10,466 bases of DNA from CAYLNH01 sp964384625 (GTDB lineage Bacteria; Verrucomicrobiota; Lentisphaeria; JABSQK01): assembly GCA_964384625.1 (NCBI GenBank), contig CAYLNH010000260.1:1-10466 (forward strand), given 5' to 3'. The position numbers were made by a program, and so were the translations under genes. Below, piece by piece: positions 1 to 7,076 of this stretch (position 1 is its first letter; each line of letters begins with the position of its first letter). A model generated the notes under the pieces. That model was not told the DNA's origin. It did no database searches and worked only from the letters and a program-made list of their open reading frames with translations.

Positions 1-163
1 AGCTACAGGCACTACGGCAGTTTGTCCAGTAGGATTTGTGCAAAAAGGCCAGCACGAGGCCATGGGGGGGCAGGAGGGCTTTTCGCGGAGGATGCAGCTA
101 CGCGGTCCGCGAAAAAGGTTCGGGGCGATACTCGGCCTCAAGCTACCGGTGCCGTTTTCCGCA

Positions 164-197
164 CAAATCTGAAATCCGAGATCTAAAATCTCAAATT
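164..197. repeat. short degenerate AAATCT/AAATCC repeat
   Basis: This is an AT-rich patch in otherwise GC-rich DNA, made of imperfect 8-10 base units (AAATCTGA, AATCCGAG, AAATCTCA). It lies just beyond the stop codon of the minus-strand prepilin gene. It includes a weak 5-bp inverted repeat, GAGAT (178-182) and ATCTC (188-192). Similar AAATCTGA/AAATCCGA arrays are, from memory, common between genes in PVC genomes. This copy is short and decayed. The rest of 1-204 shows no gene: the short open frames there have no recognisable protein character. Confidence 0.45.
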
Positions 198-204
198 CCC
201 CCGG

Positions 205-966
205 CTACCAGAAGAATATCGTGTTCCACTCGTAGCCGGCGTAGTAGTAACGCCAGATAAACGGGCTCATGGATTCCGCGTTCCGCCATTCCCCGCGGCC
301 ATCGGCAAAGAGACCGTTGCCGCCGGCCACATCACGCCCCAGATGATTGGCGGCATATGGGTCTTCGCGGCTGCCCTGGCCGCCATTTGGATTCGAGAAT
401 ACGGGATCCATGGCCAGCAGGCGATCCGGATCGAGGGGCCGTTTGGGTCCCAACTTAAAGGGCGTCGTCTGAAATGGCTCGCACAGCAGGATCGTGCCGC
501 TGCACGGCCGAATGCCGGCGTTCATATTGTAACCCACCATCGAATAGTGATCCTTGCCGCCTTCCACGAATCTCCAGAACGACCGGCCGTCCGGCGGCTG
601 TCGACTGCTCGACGGGCAATAGAGCACATGCGTATCGGCGATGTACTCCAGCATTGAGTTTGCCACATTGCCGCCGATGTTGATCCCCGAATCAGGGAAT
701 CCGGGATGTGCCCTGACGCGTTGCGGATGATTCGTGGGGTGATCCCAAAACCGATTCTCATTGTCGTCGACATACATCAGCGCCGCCAATCCAACCTGTC
801 GCAGGTTGCTCAAGCAGACCGCCCGCCGGGCATGCTCTTTGGCCCGTCCCAACACCGGCAGCAACATCGCAATCAGAATCGCGATGACCGCCACCACGGT
901 CAGCAGTTCGATCAAGGAAAACCGCTCGTCTCCGACCCGCCGCCGGAATCCAGATCGTCGTTTCAT
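205..966 (-). CDS. type II secretion/prepilin-like protein with N-terminal methylation motif and H-Xn-DG motif
   Basis: The 253-residue protein starts with a short basic leader (MKRRSGFRRR). The prepilin signature FSLIELLTVVAVIAILIAML follows at residues 16-35, with the invariant Glu at position +5 of the mature protein (E20). The hydrophobic stretch would be the N-terminal helix that anchors or assembles the pseudopilin. The next segment (RAVCLSNLRQVGLAALMYVDDNENRF) is typical of the large PVC family of GspG-like proteins. The C-terminal region carries the processing-associated signature as H-(13 residues)-DG, reading NHLGRDVAGG...LFADGR. Family members are thought to be cleaved by a prepilin peptidase and to sit at the cell surface; their function is unknown. 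I chose the ATG at 966 because the leader then has normal prepilin length and a promoter lies just upstream. A TTG at 1026 would place 20 unlikely residues in front and overlaps the -35 box. The residue before the expected cleavage point is Arg rather than the usual Gly. Confidence 0.9.
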   Translation of the reverse strand: MKRRSGFRRRVGDERFSLIELLTVVAVIAILIAMLLPVLGRAKEHARRAVCLSNLRQVGLAALMYVDDNENRFWDHPTNHPQRVRAHPGFPDSGINIGGNVANSMLEYIADTHVLYCPSSSRQPPDGRSFWRFVEGGKDHYSMVGYNMNAGIRPCSGTILLCEPFQTTPFKLGPKRPLDPDRLLAMDPVFSNPNGGQGSREDPYAANHLGRDVAGGNGLFADGRGEWRNAESMSPFIWRYYYAGYEWNTIFFW

Positions 967-997
967 CTCGGGGCCCCATAGGTTTGTCGTTGGAATC

Positions 998-1026
998 AAG
1001 ATACGCAATGGAGCAACGGATATCAA
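998..1026 (-). promoter_or_regulatory. sigma70-like promoter for the prepilin-like gene
   Basis: Read on the minus strand, TTGATA (1026-1021) is followed after 17 bases by TATCTT (1003-998). This matches the -35 consensus at 5 of 6 positions and the -10 at 4 of 6, with ideal spacing. Transcription would begin near 991, leaving a leader of about 25 bases before the ATG at 966. The fit between promoter position and chosen start supports both. The rest of the 290-base gap (967-1256) shows no gene and no clear terminator. It does contain a run of eight or more G near 1062-1070. Confidence 0.5.
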
Positions 1027-1256
1027 GCCTGAGATGCAGTACCCCGCAGTGCCTCACGGGCGGGGGGGGCTGCAGGGCAGTAGTGTTTTGTAACTCACGG
1101 ACCATTAACCCGACAGCAAAAGCCGGTCGGTGGTGCGACAGCGGCTGTGGCCATCCCCCTGTCACTGCGGCACGAAGGCACTCCAACCGGGTCAGCCGGC
1201 GTCACTGAGCAGCAGGCGCGTGCATGCCGCGGCAGAGATCCGGCCCGGCGGGCAGC

Positions 1257-2360
1257 CTACAGCGGATTCGGCAGGTCTTTGAAGATCGGCTTTTCCTGCC
1301 AGAGGATGGCTTCTTCGTGGATCAGCTCATAGATTTCGCGGATGAACTCCTCCGGCAACCCCAGTTCCGCGGCGATCGCCGCCCGCGTTTTAAGGACTTC
1401 CTCCCAGCGGCCGGGCTGCAGCGCCGTCACGTTGCTGCGCCGCTTGCATTCGCCCATTGCCTGGACGATGTCCAACCGTTCGCGAATGATCTTGATCAGG
1501 TTGCGGTCCACCACATCGATGCGCTCGCGCAGCTCGGTCATGCGTTGCTGGTAGTCCAGGTCATCGCTCAGCTCACGATGCATTTTCAGGCGCTGCACAA
1601 CGCCGCGAAAGGCAGCCGGCGTCAACTGCTGGCCGGCGTCGCTGAGGGCGTTGTCGGGGGCGGGATGCACCTCGATCATCAGGCCGTGATAAAGGATGTC
1701 CAGGGCCTCCTGAGCGATAGGATAGATCAAATCCCGACGGCCGCCGATATGGCTCGGGTCGCAGATCATCGGGACCTGCGGGAAACACCGCTTGAACTCG
1801 ATCGGAATGCGCCAGAGCGGGGCATTGCGGTAGCCGCGGGCCTCCGACGACGAGAACCCGCGATGGATCGCGCCGATGCGCGTCAGGCCAACCGCGGCGA
1901 AGCGTTCCAGGGCGCCCTGCCAGAGACCCAGATCCGGGCTGACCGGGTTTTTGACGAATACCGGGATGTCGGTTCCGGCCAACGCTTGCGCGATCTCCTG
2001 TACCGCAAATGGGTTCGGCGTCGTCCGGGCGCCGATCCAGACGAAATCCAGTTTGTGCTGCAGCGCGCTCTCCACGTGCTTCGCGTTGCCGACTTCAGCG
2101 CCGACCCGGAAACTGAATCGCTCGCGGACTTCAGCCAGCCATGGGAGGGCCTTTTCGCCGTGCCCCTCGAAACTTCCCGGCCGCGTACGCGGTTTCCAGA
2201 CGCCGGCGCGGAACAGGCTCACGCCCGCATCCTGGAGCGCGGCGGCAGTCGCCAGCACCTGGTCGCGCGATTCCGCGCTGCACGGGCCGGCAATCAGCAG
2301 CGGGCACGTCTCCGGGATCCCCCAGTCATCCAGTGTTTTCAGTGTATCCAGAGCAGCCAT
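1257..2360 (-). CDS. aroF: bifunctional 3-deoxy-7-phosphoheptulonate synthase / chorismate mutase
   Basis: This 367-residue enzyme joins two steps of aromatic amino acid synthesis. The N-terminal type I-beta DAHP synthase (about residues 18-255) condenses phosphoenolpyruvate with erythrose 4-phosphate. The C-terminal AroQ-type chorismate mutase (about 266-355) converts chorismate to prephenate. Visible synthase motifs are AGPCS (24-28, metal ligand C27), KPRT (56-59), IGART (109-113), VKNP (136-139) and DPSH (201-204, ligand H204). The likely remaining metal ligands are E230 and D241. The mutase helix starts at LRERID (277-282). The order synthase then mutase is the arrangement known from Bacteroidetes and some PVC bacteria; in studied relatives the mutase domain also mediates feedback inhibition by prephenate. 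There is no ferredoxin-like or ACT regulatory domain. The reading frame stays open upstream to an ATG at 2549, but that extension has no family character, and a good ribosome site (GGAAGG, 2372-2367) sits 6 bases before the ATG at 2360. The gene symbol follows one common usage; naming in this family is inconsistent. Confidence 0.95.
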   Translation of the reverse strand: MAALDTLKTLDDWGIPETCPLLIAGPCSAESRDQVLATAAALQDAGVSLFRAGVWKPRTRPGSFEGHGEKALPWLAEVRERFSFRVGAEVGNAKHVESALQHKLDFVWIGARTTPNPFAVQEIAQALAGTDIPVFVKNPVSPDLGLWQGALERFAAVGLTRIGAIHRGFSSSEARGYRNAPLWRIPIEFKRCFPQVPMICDPSHIGGRRDLIYPIAQEALDILYHGLMIEVHPAPDNALSDAGQQLTPAAFRGVVQRLKMHRELSDDLDYQQRMTELRERIDVVDRNLIKIIRERLDIVQAMGECKRRSNVTALQPGRWEEVLKTRAAIAAELGLPEEFIREIYELIHEEAILWQEKPIFKDLPNPL

Positions 2361-2366
2361 GGATCG

Positions 2367-2372
2367 CCTTCC
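2367..2372 (-). promoter_or_regulatory. ribosome binding site fixing the DAHP synthase start
   Basis: GGAAGG on the minus strand lies 6 bases upstream of the ATG at 2360. It decides the start in favour of the 367-residue protein over a frame extension of 63 codons reaching 2549. Confidence 0.6.
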
Positions 2373-2378
2373 GGCAGT

Positions 2379-2406
2379 AAGATATGAATACCGTTGTCTG
2401 CGACAA
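2379..2406 (-). promoter_or_regulatory. possible promoter close to the DAHP synthase gene
   Basis: TTGTCG (2406-2401) and TATCTT (2384-2379) are separated by 16 bases on the minus strand. The -10 is identical to that of the prepilin promoter, but the -35 is weak. A start point near 2372 would barely include the ribosome site. The stronger leftward promoter at 2899-2907 may therefore be the main one. Confidence 0.25.
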
Positions 2407-2545
2407 AAAAACGAGAACGCCGAGAGTGACAAAAAGCGATTCACTCCTTCAGCGGGACAGCACAGTAGCGGCTGCGGGCCAACAAGACAACCGCCGCCAG
2501 CTCGGATTTCCAGAGGCAGTCCCGTCTCCTTCAACCGCCCATCAC

Positions 2546-2853
2546 TCATCTGCAGGACCTAACGCCGGACTGCCGCCGCCCGGAAGGACCTCCTCTTTTC
2601 GCCGCCGACGAGCCACCACAGACACCGGGCCGCAAGGCCACCGCCAGGATGACAATGACGTTGACCACAGAGCCGAGCAGCTGCAGGACCCCGTTCTCCT
2701 CATCTGCCCTCCAACAGAACGATCAGCATATCGCTGCCAACAGCATGTTCGAAATCCACATCCTGCCGTCCCTCCAACGCCCCGAGAATCCCGGCAACTC
2801 GCCGCGGCGCGCAAATAAAACATCTGCATTTAGTGGTTTTCCGCTGTATCCAT
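2546..2853 (-). pseudogene. possible frame-broken small membrane protein gene upstream of the DAHP synthase gene
   Basis: I do not recognise a family. On the minus strand a GAGGAG ribosome site (2868-2863) lies 9 bases before an ATG at 2853, but that frame stops after seven codons (MDTAENH). Protein-like sequence then continues in two other frames. The first, about 2800-2700, reads ILGALEGRQDVDFEHAVGSD then MLIVLLEG and stops at TGA. The second, 2707-2546, reads ADEENGVLQLLGSVVNVIVI then LAVALRPGVCG, with about 85% G or C at third positions in its first 34 codons and a likely membrane helix. One extra G in the GGG near 2708-2710 would fuse the last two segments. The pieces may be a decayed gene, contain sequencing errors, or be chance. 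The rest of 2361-2977 shows no other gene. Confidence 0.25.
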
Positions 2854-2898
2854 CCCGTTACTCTCCTCAGCAGGAATGACAAAATCAGCTTTTTTTTG

Positions 2899-2907
2899 AT
2901 TATAACA
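2899..2907 (-). promoter_or_regulatory. extended -10 promoter facing the DAHP synthase gene
   Basis: The minus strand reads TGTTATAAT, a perfect -10 hexamer preceded by TGn (extended -10). No good -35 is visible at 16-18 bases, which extended -10 promoters can tolerate. Transcription would start near 2892 and run left through the possible broken small gene to the DAHP synthase gene, giving a leader of about 530 bases. The box lies in an AT-rich patch (about 2881-2960) that probably also carries the rightward sulfatase promoter. I found no convincing -35/-10 pair for that direction. Confidence 0.45.
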
Positions 2908-2977
2908 TGGCATAACGGAACAGTATGTTTAACATTATTTATAGATTTAATCATCGAAAAGGCAGCCGGGACCGAAG

Positions 2978-4408
2978 ATGACGATGCAACCCAACATCCT
3001 GTGGATCCAGACGGACGAGCAGCGGCCGGATTCACTCGGGTGTTATGGCTCGGACTGGGCGCGGACTCCGAATATCGATGCGCTCGCAGCAAGTGGAACA
3101 ATATTTGAGCGGGCCTTTTGCCAGTCGCCGGTCTGCGTGCCGAGCCGCACCTCGCAACTGGCCGGGCGTTACCCGCAGGAGTGCAATACACTCAACAACG
3201 CACTGGCCAACTGCCCGCTGCAGGACGTAGCGCCGGGCATCACATTCTTCCCGCAAATCTTCCGTGATGCCGGCTACGAAACCGTCAGTCTGGGCAAGTG
3301 GCATACGCCGCACAATCCCACTTGGGAGCGAACCGAGCTGATGGGCCTGGACCGACGCTATGCCGGCTTTTTCGGTCTGGCCGACGGCTATGATGAAGAC
3401 GAGTATCACGTCATCAAACGCCCGGGCGGCACGTCTGTGATTCTGGCCGGAACCTACCCGGTGCGCGCGGGCAATCCGGGCGAAGTCCTCACCGACAAAG
3501 CCATCGAGTTCCTGCAGGATCGGTCCACGGACCGGCCGTTTCTGCTGCGCGTCAGTTTCAACTGGCCGCACACGCCGGTACTGCCACCGCCGCCGTTCCA
3601 AGACACCTATGCGCCGGATGAAATCCCGATCCGCTACTTCGACGAACAGGCCTACAACACGCGGTCCGCCAGGGACCGCGCACGCGCCGACACGCAGCGC
3701 GTGCGCGAACTGTCGCGTGACCAGATCCGGCAGGTCTGGAAGGACTACATGGGCCTCGTGGCCTATGTCGACTACGAAGTCGGCCGGCTTCTGGACGTGC
3801 TGACCGCAGCGGGTTCGCGCGAGAACACGATCGTCATGTTCTCAGCGGACCACGGCAAGTTGCTCGGCGAATGGGGCGCCACGGAAAAAGGCGTGTTCGA
3901 CGACCAGGTCTGGCGGGTGCCGTTCATCTGGTCGTGGCCGGGGCATATCGCCGCGGGCGAGCGCCGTCGCGATCTCTGCGAGATCATGGACACAGCGAGG
4001 ACGCTCCTGGCGCTAGCCGGGCTGGACTGCACCCCGCCGGATTGTCGAGGCCGCAATCTGTTTGCCGACCCCGCGCCGGCGGCTGTGTTTGGTCAGATCG
4101 GCTATCCGAATGTCAACGCCCGCGTACTTCAGCACGAGAAGGTGCGCCCCGGCCCGCTGAAGCCGGGACAAGCCATGCGCATCGCGGTGCGAACCGACCG
4201 CTATCGGATGGACATCGACTGGATGCGCGACGGCAAACGCGTGCCGTTTGAACAAGCCGACGGCAATCTGTTTGATCTCGGCACGGACCCGCTGGAACGC
4301 CACAACCTGTGGAACGATCCGGGCGCCACAGACATTGCCAAAGAACTGCATCAGTATTTGCGCAACTGGCAGGATCGCATTGTGCAGAACCCCGAATTGC
4401 TCTCCTGA
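2978..4408 (+). CDS. formylglycine-dependent sulfatase, no signal peptide
   Basis: The 476-residue protein belongs to the alkaline-phosphatase-like type I sulfatases, which remove sulfate esters using a formylglycine made from an active-site Cys. The N-terminus NILWIQTDEQRPDSLGCYG places the metal-binding acidic pair at D13-E14. The modification motif is CVPSR (C53-R57), followed by TSQLAGRYP. GKWH (K107, H109) and SADHGK (D291, H292) supply further active-site residues, and the C-terminal FDLGTDPLERHNLW block is typical of the family. Length is normal. There is no signal peptide: the protein begins directly with the first beta strand, and an in-frame TAA at 2948-2950 excludes a longer start. 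A second ATG at 2984 is also possible. The substrate cannot be read from the sequence. The beta-helix gene follows after 18 bases, so the two are very likely co-transcribed and share a glycan substrate. Confidence 0.95.
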   Translation: MTMQPNILWIQTDEQRPDSLGCYGSDWARTPNIDALAASGTIFERAFCQSPVCVPSRTSQLAGRYPQECNTLNNALANCPLQDVAPGITFFPQIFRDAGYETVSLGKWHTPHNPTWERTELMGLDRRYAGFFGLADGYDEDEYHVIKRPGGTSVILAGTYPVRAGNPGEVLTDKAIEFLQDRSTDRPFLLRVSFNWPHTPVLPPPPFQDTYAPDEIPIRYFDEQAYNTRSARDRARADTQRVRELSRDQIRQVWKDYMGLVAYVDYEVGRLLDVLTAAGSRENTIVMFSADHGKLLGEWGATEKGVFDDQVWRVPFIWSWPGHIAAGERRRDLCEIMDTARTLLALAGLDCTPPDCRGRNLFADPAPAAVFGQIGYPNVNARVLQHEKVRPGPLKPGQAMRIAVRTDRYRMDIDWMRDGKRVPFEQADGNLFDLGTDPLERHNLWNDPGATDIAKELHQYLRNWQDRIVQNPELLS

Positions 4409-4426
4409 AGTACCCAAGATACTCCT

Positions 4427-6976
4427 ATGGACTACTACTTTGATTCATGCAACGGCGACAACGACGACAACGGCAACAGTCCCGAAGCGGCCTGGGCCGA
4501 CTTCACCAACATCAACGGGAACGCTCTGCAGCCGGGCGATCGACTGCTGTTAAAACGCGGGTCGCATTTTCGGCAACAGCTAACGGTGCGCGCGGTCGGC
4601 ACGGCTGACGCCTGGATTGAGATTACGGCGTACGGAGACGGTCCGCGCCCAGTGATTGAAGGCCGCAGCACCGGGCCGTGCGCATTGTCGAGCCATGCCG
4701 GAGAATTGGATCCCTCAGCGCCCTGCGTACACATCACCGAGTCGGGCTATCTCAAGGTTTCGAGCCTCACGGTCTACCACGCCTTCTACGGCTTACTCGC
4801 AAACAACACCGAGCGCGATCATTCGTATATCCACGTGGAAGACATCGTGGCCTTGGACATCTCGAACTTCGGGCAGGCGGACCCGCGCGTCAATGCGGCC
4901 GGCATCGAAATCATGGTCGGCCGCGGGACACCGACCGAAAACGTTTGTGTCAGCGACGTCGTCCTGCGCCGTTGCGAGTGCTTCCGTACAGGGACCGGCA
5001 TAGCCACGCGCGCCCGGGGCAAGGGCTGCCGTATCGAACGCGTCCACGCCGAGAAGATCACGGTCCACGACAACGCCGACACGCCCTGGAGCTACGTCGG
5101 CCTTTTCGTCAGCCAGGCGTACGACAGCGAGTACGACGGCGTCTGCCTGCACGGTTGTGCGCCGCACTGGAAACACAACGGCACGGCCATGGTCCACCAC
5201 ATTCGCTCGGACCAAACGCGCTTTCGCAACTGCTGCTTCACCGACACCCAGGACACCGACAGCCACGACATGGGCGCCTGGGATTTTGAATACGGCGGCG
5301 ACGACTGCCTGATCGACAACTGCACCTTCGAGAACAACGCCGGCCCGGCTGTTGAGTTTCTGTTGACCACGGAGACGATTCAAAACGCCGAGATCCGCAA
5401 TTGCACCTTTATCGGCGACGACTGGACGCGCTGGGGCGGCGGCAACGTCATTCATGACGGGCGCACAGGACAGGCGCCCACCGGCCATATCCACGACAAC
5501 AACTACGTCCTTGCCGCCGGCACCAGTTTCATCGGCTGCGACTACTTCCGCACCCACGACAATCATGAATACGCCGCGCGTGACGACCTGCCGCCCTTCC
5601 TCGAGCCGCCCCGCGTTGATGCCGGCGGCGACCGGGCACTAACGGAATGCCAGACACATCTCGAAGGCCATGTGGAGAACTCCACCAATTTCCATTGGGA
5701 AACAATCATCGCTCCGGGTGAGGTAATCTTCAGTAATCCCGAAAGCTTGCACACCAACGTCTCATTCGGAAAGCACGGCACGTATGTCCTGCGGCTCTTC
5801 GCCGAGAACGAGCACTTCATCTACGGCGACTACATCACGATTCGCGTGCTGGCCGACTGCAGTGAGGAGGTCCTTCTGTCAGCCAAAGAGGCCGAACCCA
5901 AGCCGACTGCAATCGCCCTGCCCCAGCGCTTTTCGCTGGCCTGTCGGTTCCGGCTCGCCCCCGAAGCGGGCGGCGCCCGGACCTTGTTGGCCAACGCCGG
6001 CGGCGGCTGGCCCGCCGCCGGCTTCAAACTCTACGTCAACCGCCGCGGCACGCAGGACGGCAGCATCCGGCTTGAGACCGGCAACGGCGAAGACGGCGAA
6101 ACTGCATATAGCCAACCGGGCGTGGTTCAGTCCGGCAAATGGCATCATCTGGTGGTCGCTGTAGACTGCACCAGTCAGGATACGCGCGGCGCCGCCCGTT
6201 TCATTCTCGACGGCGAAGACGTGACGCTGCATGCCGGCATCCGGGCCGACTGCAAACGCGACGCGGATCTCTATCTCGCCAGACCAGCGCCGGCACCACC
6301 GGCAACCAAGGAGGTCCTTGATGCGGTCGAAGGACCTCCTTCATTCAATGTGCCTGATGGCTTTGCACTTGAGTTTTACGACGACTTCCAAGAGGACTTC
6401 CACGCGAACTGGACAGCGCTCAGCGGCGAATGGCACACCGCCCCGGATGGCGTCTGCGGCGAACGCGGAGAGTTGCGTTGCCGGCACAAGTTCCCCGGCG
6501 ATGTCATTCTGGTCTACGAGGCATCCACAGTTGCAGAAGCCCCGAGTGACTTGTCGGCGGTCCTCAATGCCGCGCCGGACCTGGGCACCATGCACGGGTA
6601 TTTCTTCGGTTTCGGCACAGACGGCAACACCGGTGCAAAACTCCTGCGGCGCACGGGCCCCATCGCCACCTATGGCGGCATCATCGAATCCGGGCACCGC
6701 CACTGCGTCGCCTGTTGCCGGCAGGGGAACCGCTTCGCACACTGGGCTGCCGGCACACTGCTGTATGAATACGACGATCCCCGCCCGGTCGCCGGCGGGC
6801 GCCAGCCGTTTATCACCTTGTACACCCACGCCGGCGGCTGCTTCCACCGCGTCTGGTGTTACACGCGCAGCGTTAGCAAACGCACGCCGCCCCAGCCGCT
6901 GCGGGGCGAACTCCACGATGTACGGATCTATCGCCGCACGCTGTCGCCGACGGAAGCAAAGCACTTGCACCTGTGA
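4427..6976 (+). CDS. multidomain right-handed beta-helix / PKD-like / LamG protein
   Basis: This 849-residue protein has three visible regions. Residues 1 to about 390 form a right-handed parallel beta-helix of the kind found in polysaccharide lyases and related carbohydrate-active proteins: the opening YYFDSCNGDNDDNGNSPEAAW, PGDRLLLKRG and VIEG are the usual N-terminal cap, followed by degenerate coils with Asn ladders. Residues about 394-478 (DAGGDRALTE ... GTYVLRLFAE) resemble a PKD/Ig-like domain. From about 495 a LamG/concanavalin-type domain begins (SLACRFRL, GKWHHLVVAVD, ARFILDGEDV, DLYLARP). It appears to break off near 625 and resume at 826-849 with RGELHDVRIYRRTLSPTEAK. Between them lies a Cys-rich segment (FYDDFQEDFHANW onward) that looks like a second jelly-roll domain. 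Enzymatic activity is not established. There is no signal peptide: the only possible start is the ATG at 4427, because the preceding in-frame codon run back to TGA 4406-4408 has no start. No ribosome site is seen, suggesting translation coupled to the sulfatase 18 bases upstream. Confidence 0.9.
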   Translation: MDYYFDSCNGDNDDNGNSPEAAWADFTNINGNALQPGDRLLLKRGSHFRQQLTVRAVGTADAWIEITAYGDGPRPVIEGRSTGPCALSSHAGELDPSAPCVHITESGYLKVSSLTVYHAFYGLLANNTERDHSYIHVEDIVALDISNFGQADPRVNAAGIEIMVGRGTPTENVCVSDVVLRRCECFRTGTGIATRARGKGCRIERVHAEKITVHDNADTPWSYVGLFVSQAYDSEYDGVCLHGCAPHWKHNGTAMVHHIRSDQTRFRNCCFTDTQDTDSHDMGAWDFEYGGDDCLIDNCTFENNAGPAVEFLLTTETIQNAEIRNCTFIGDDWTRWGGGNVIHDGRTGQAPTGHIHDNNYVLAAGTSFIGCDYFRTHDNHEYAARDDLPPFLEPPRVDAGGDRALTECQTHLEGHVENSTNFHWETIIAPGEVIFSNPESLHTNVSFGKHGTYVLRLFAENEHFIYGDYITIRVLADCSEEVLLSAKEAEPKPTAIALPQRFSLACRFRLAPEAGGARTLLANAGGGWPAAGFKLYVNRRGTQDGSIRLETGNGEDGETAYSQPGVVQSGKWHHLVVAVDCTSQDTRGAARFILDGEDVTLHAGIRADCKRDADLYLARPAPAPPATKEVLDAVEGPPSFNVPDGFALEFYDDFQEDFHANWTALSGEWHTAPDGVCGERGELRCRHKFPGDVILVYEASTVAEAPSDLSAVLNAAPDLGTMHGYFFGFGTDGNTGAKLLRRTGPIATYGGIIESGHRHCVACCRQGNRFAHWAAGTLLYEYDDPRPVAGGRQPFITLYTHAGGCFHRVWCYTRSVSKRTPPQPLRGELHDVRIYRRTLSPTEAKHLHL
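6308..6341 (+). repeat. perfect 12-bp inverted repeat inside the beta-helix gene
   Basis: AAGGAGGTCCTT (6308-6319) and its exact reverse complement AAGGACCTCCTT (6330-6341) flank a 10-base loop. In RNA this is a stable hairpin. The left arm contains a full Shine-Dalgarno sequence (AAGGAGG) six bases before an ATG (6321-6323) that is out of frame with the gene. The right arm contains the anti-Shine-Dalgarno sequence CCTCCTT. It encodes the linker (TKEVLDAVEGPPS) at the point where the LamG domain is interrupted. No T-run follows, so it is not a standard terminator. Confidence 0.8.
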
Positions 6977-7022
6977 TCACCATCGTTCAGCTGCCGAACT
7001 GGAAAAGGCCTGTCGGGCCCTG

Positions 7023-7052
7023 TAGACTTACTCCCCTTACACTACAGATAAC
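7023..7052 (+). promoter_or_regulatory. possible promoter for the UbiB-like gene
   Basis: TAGACT (7023-7028) and GATAAC (7047-7052) are separated by 18 bases and each match consensus at 4 of 6 positions. They lie 24 bases before the ATG at 7077 in the 100-base gap after the beta-helix gene. The gap holds no clear terminator, so read-through from the upstream operon is also possible. Confidence 0.3.
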
Positions 7053-7076
7053 GCGGCACAGAAACGGGAAACAACT

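Noticed and set aside
1224..2387. Long plus-strand open frame of 387 codons opposite the DAHP synthase gene
   Set aside because: It mirrors the real gene on the other strand. The translation has no domain character, while the minus strand shows all the synthase and mutase motifs.
2361..2549. N-terminal extension of the DAHP synthase to an ATG at 2549
   Set aside because: The 63 extra codons have no family similarity and are rich in Cys, Arg and Ser. A good ribosome site lies before the ATG at 2360.
4793..5566. Minus-strand open frame of 257 codons within the beta-helix gene
   Set aside because: It is Val/Ala/Asp-rich low-complexity sequence expected opposite a GC-rich gene full of Asn and Asp codons, with no recognisable motif.
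6977..7022. Possible terminator (AGGCC-TGTC-GGGCC) after the beta-helix gene
   Set aside because: The stem is only four to five base pairs and no T-run follows.
6321..7025. Internal start with a perfect Shine-Dalgarno sequence inside the beta-helix gene
   Set aside because: The resulting out-of-frame protein (MRSKDLLHSM...) is Ser/Thr/Arg-rich without domain features, and the ribosome site is masked by the hairpin. The main frame is clearly coding across the whole stretch.
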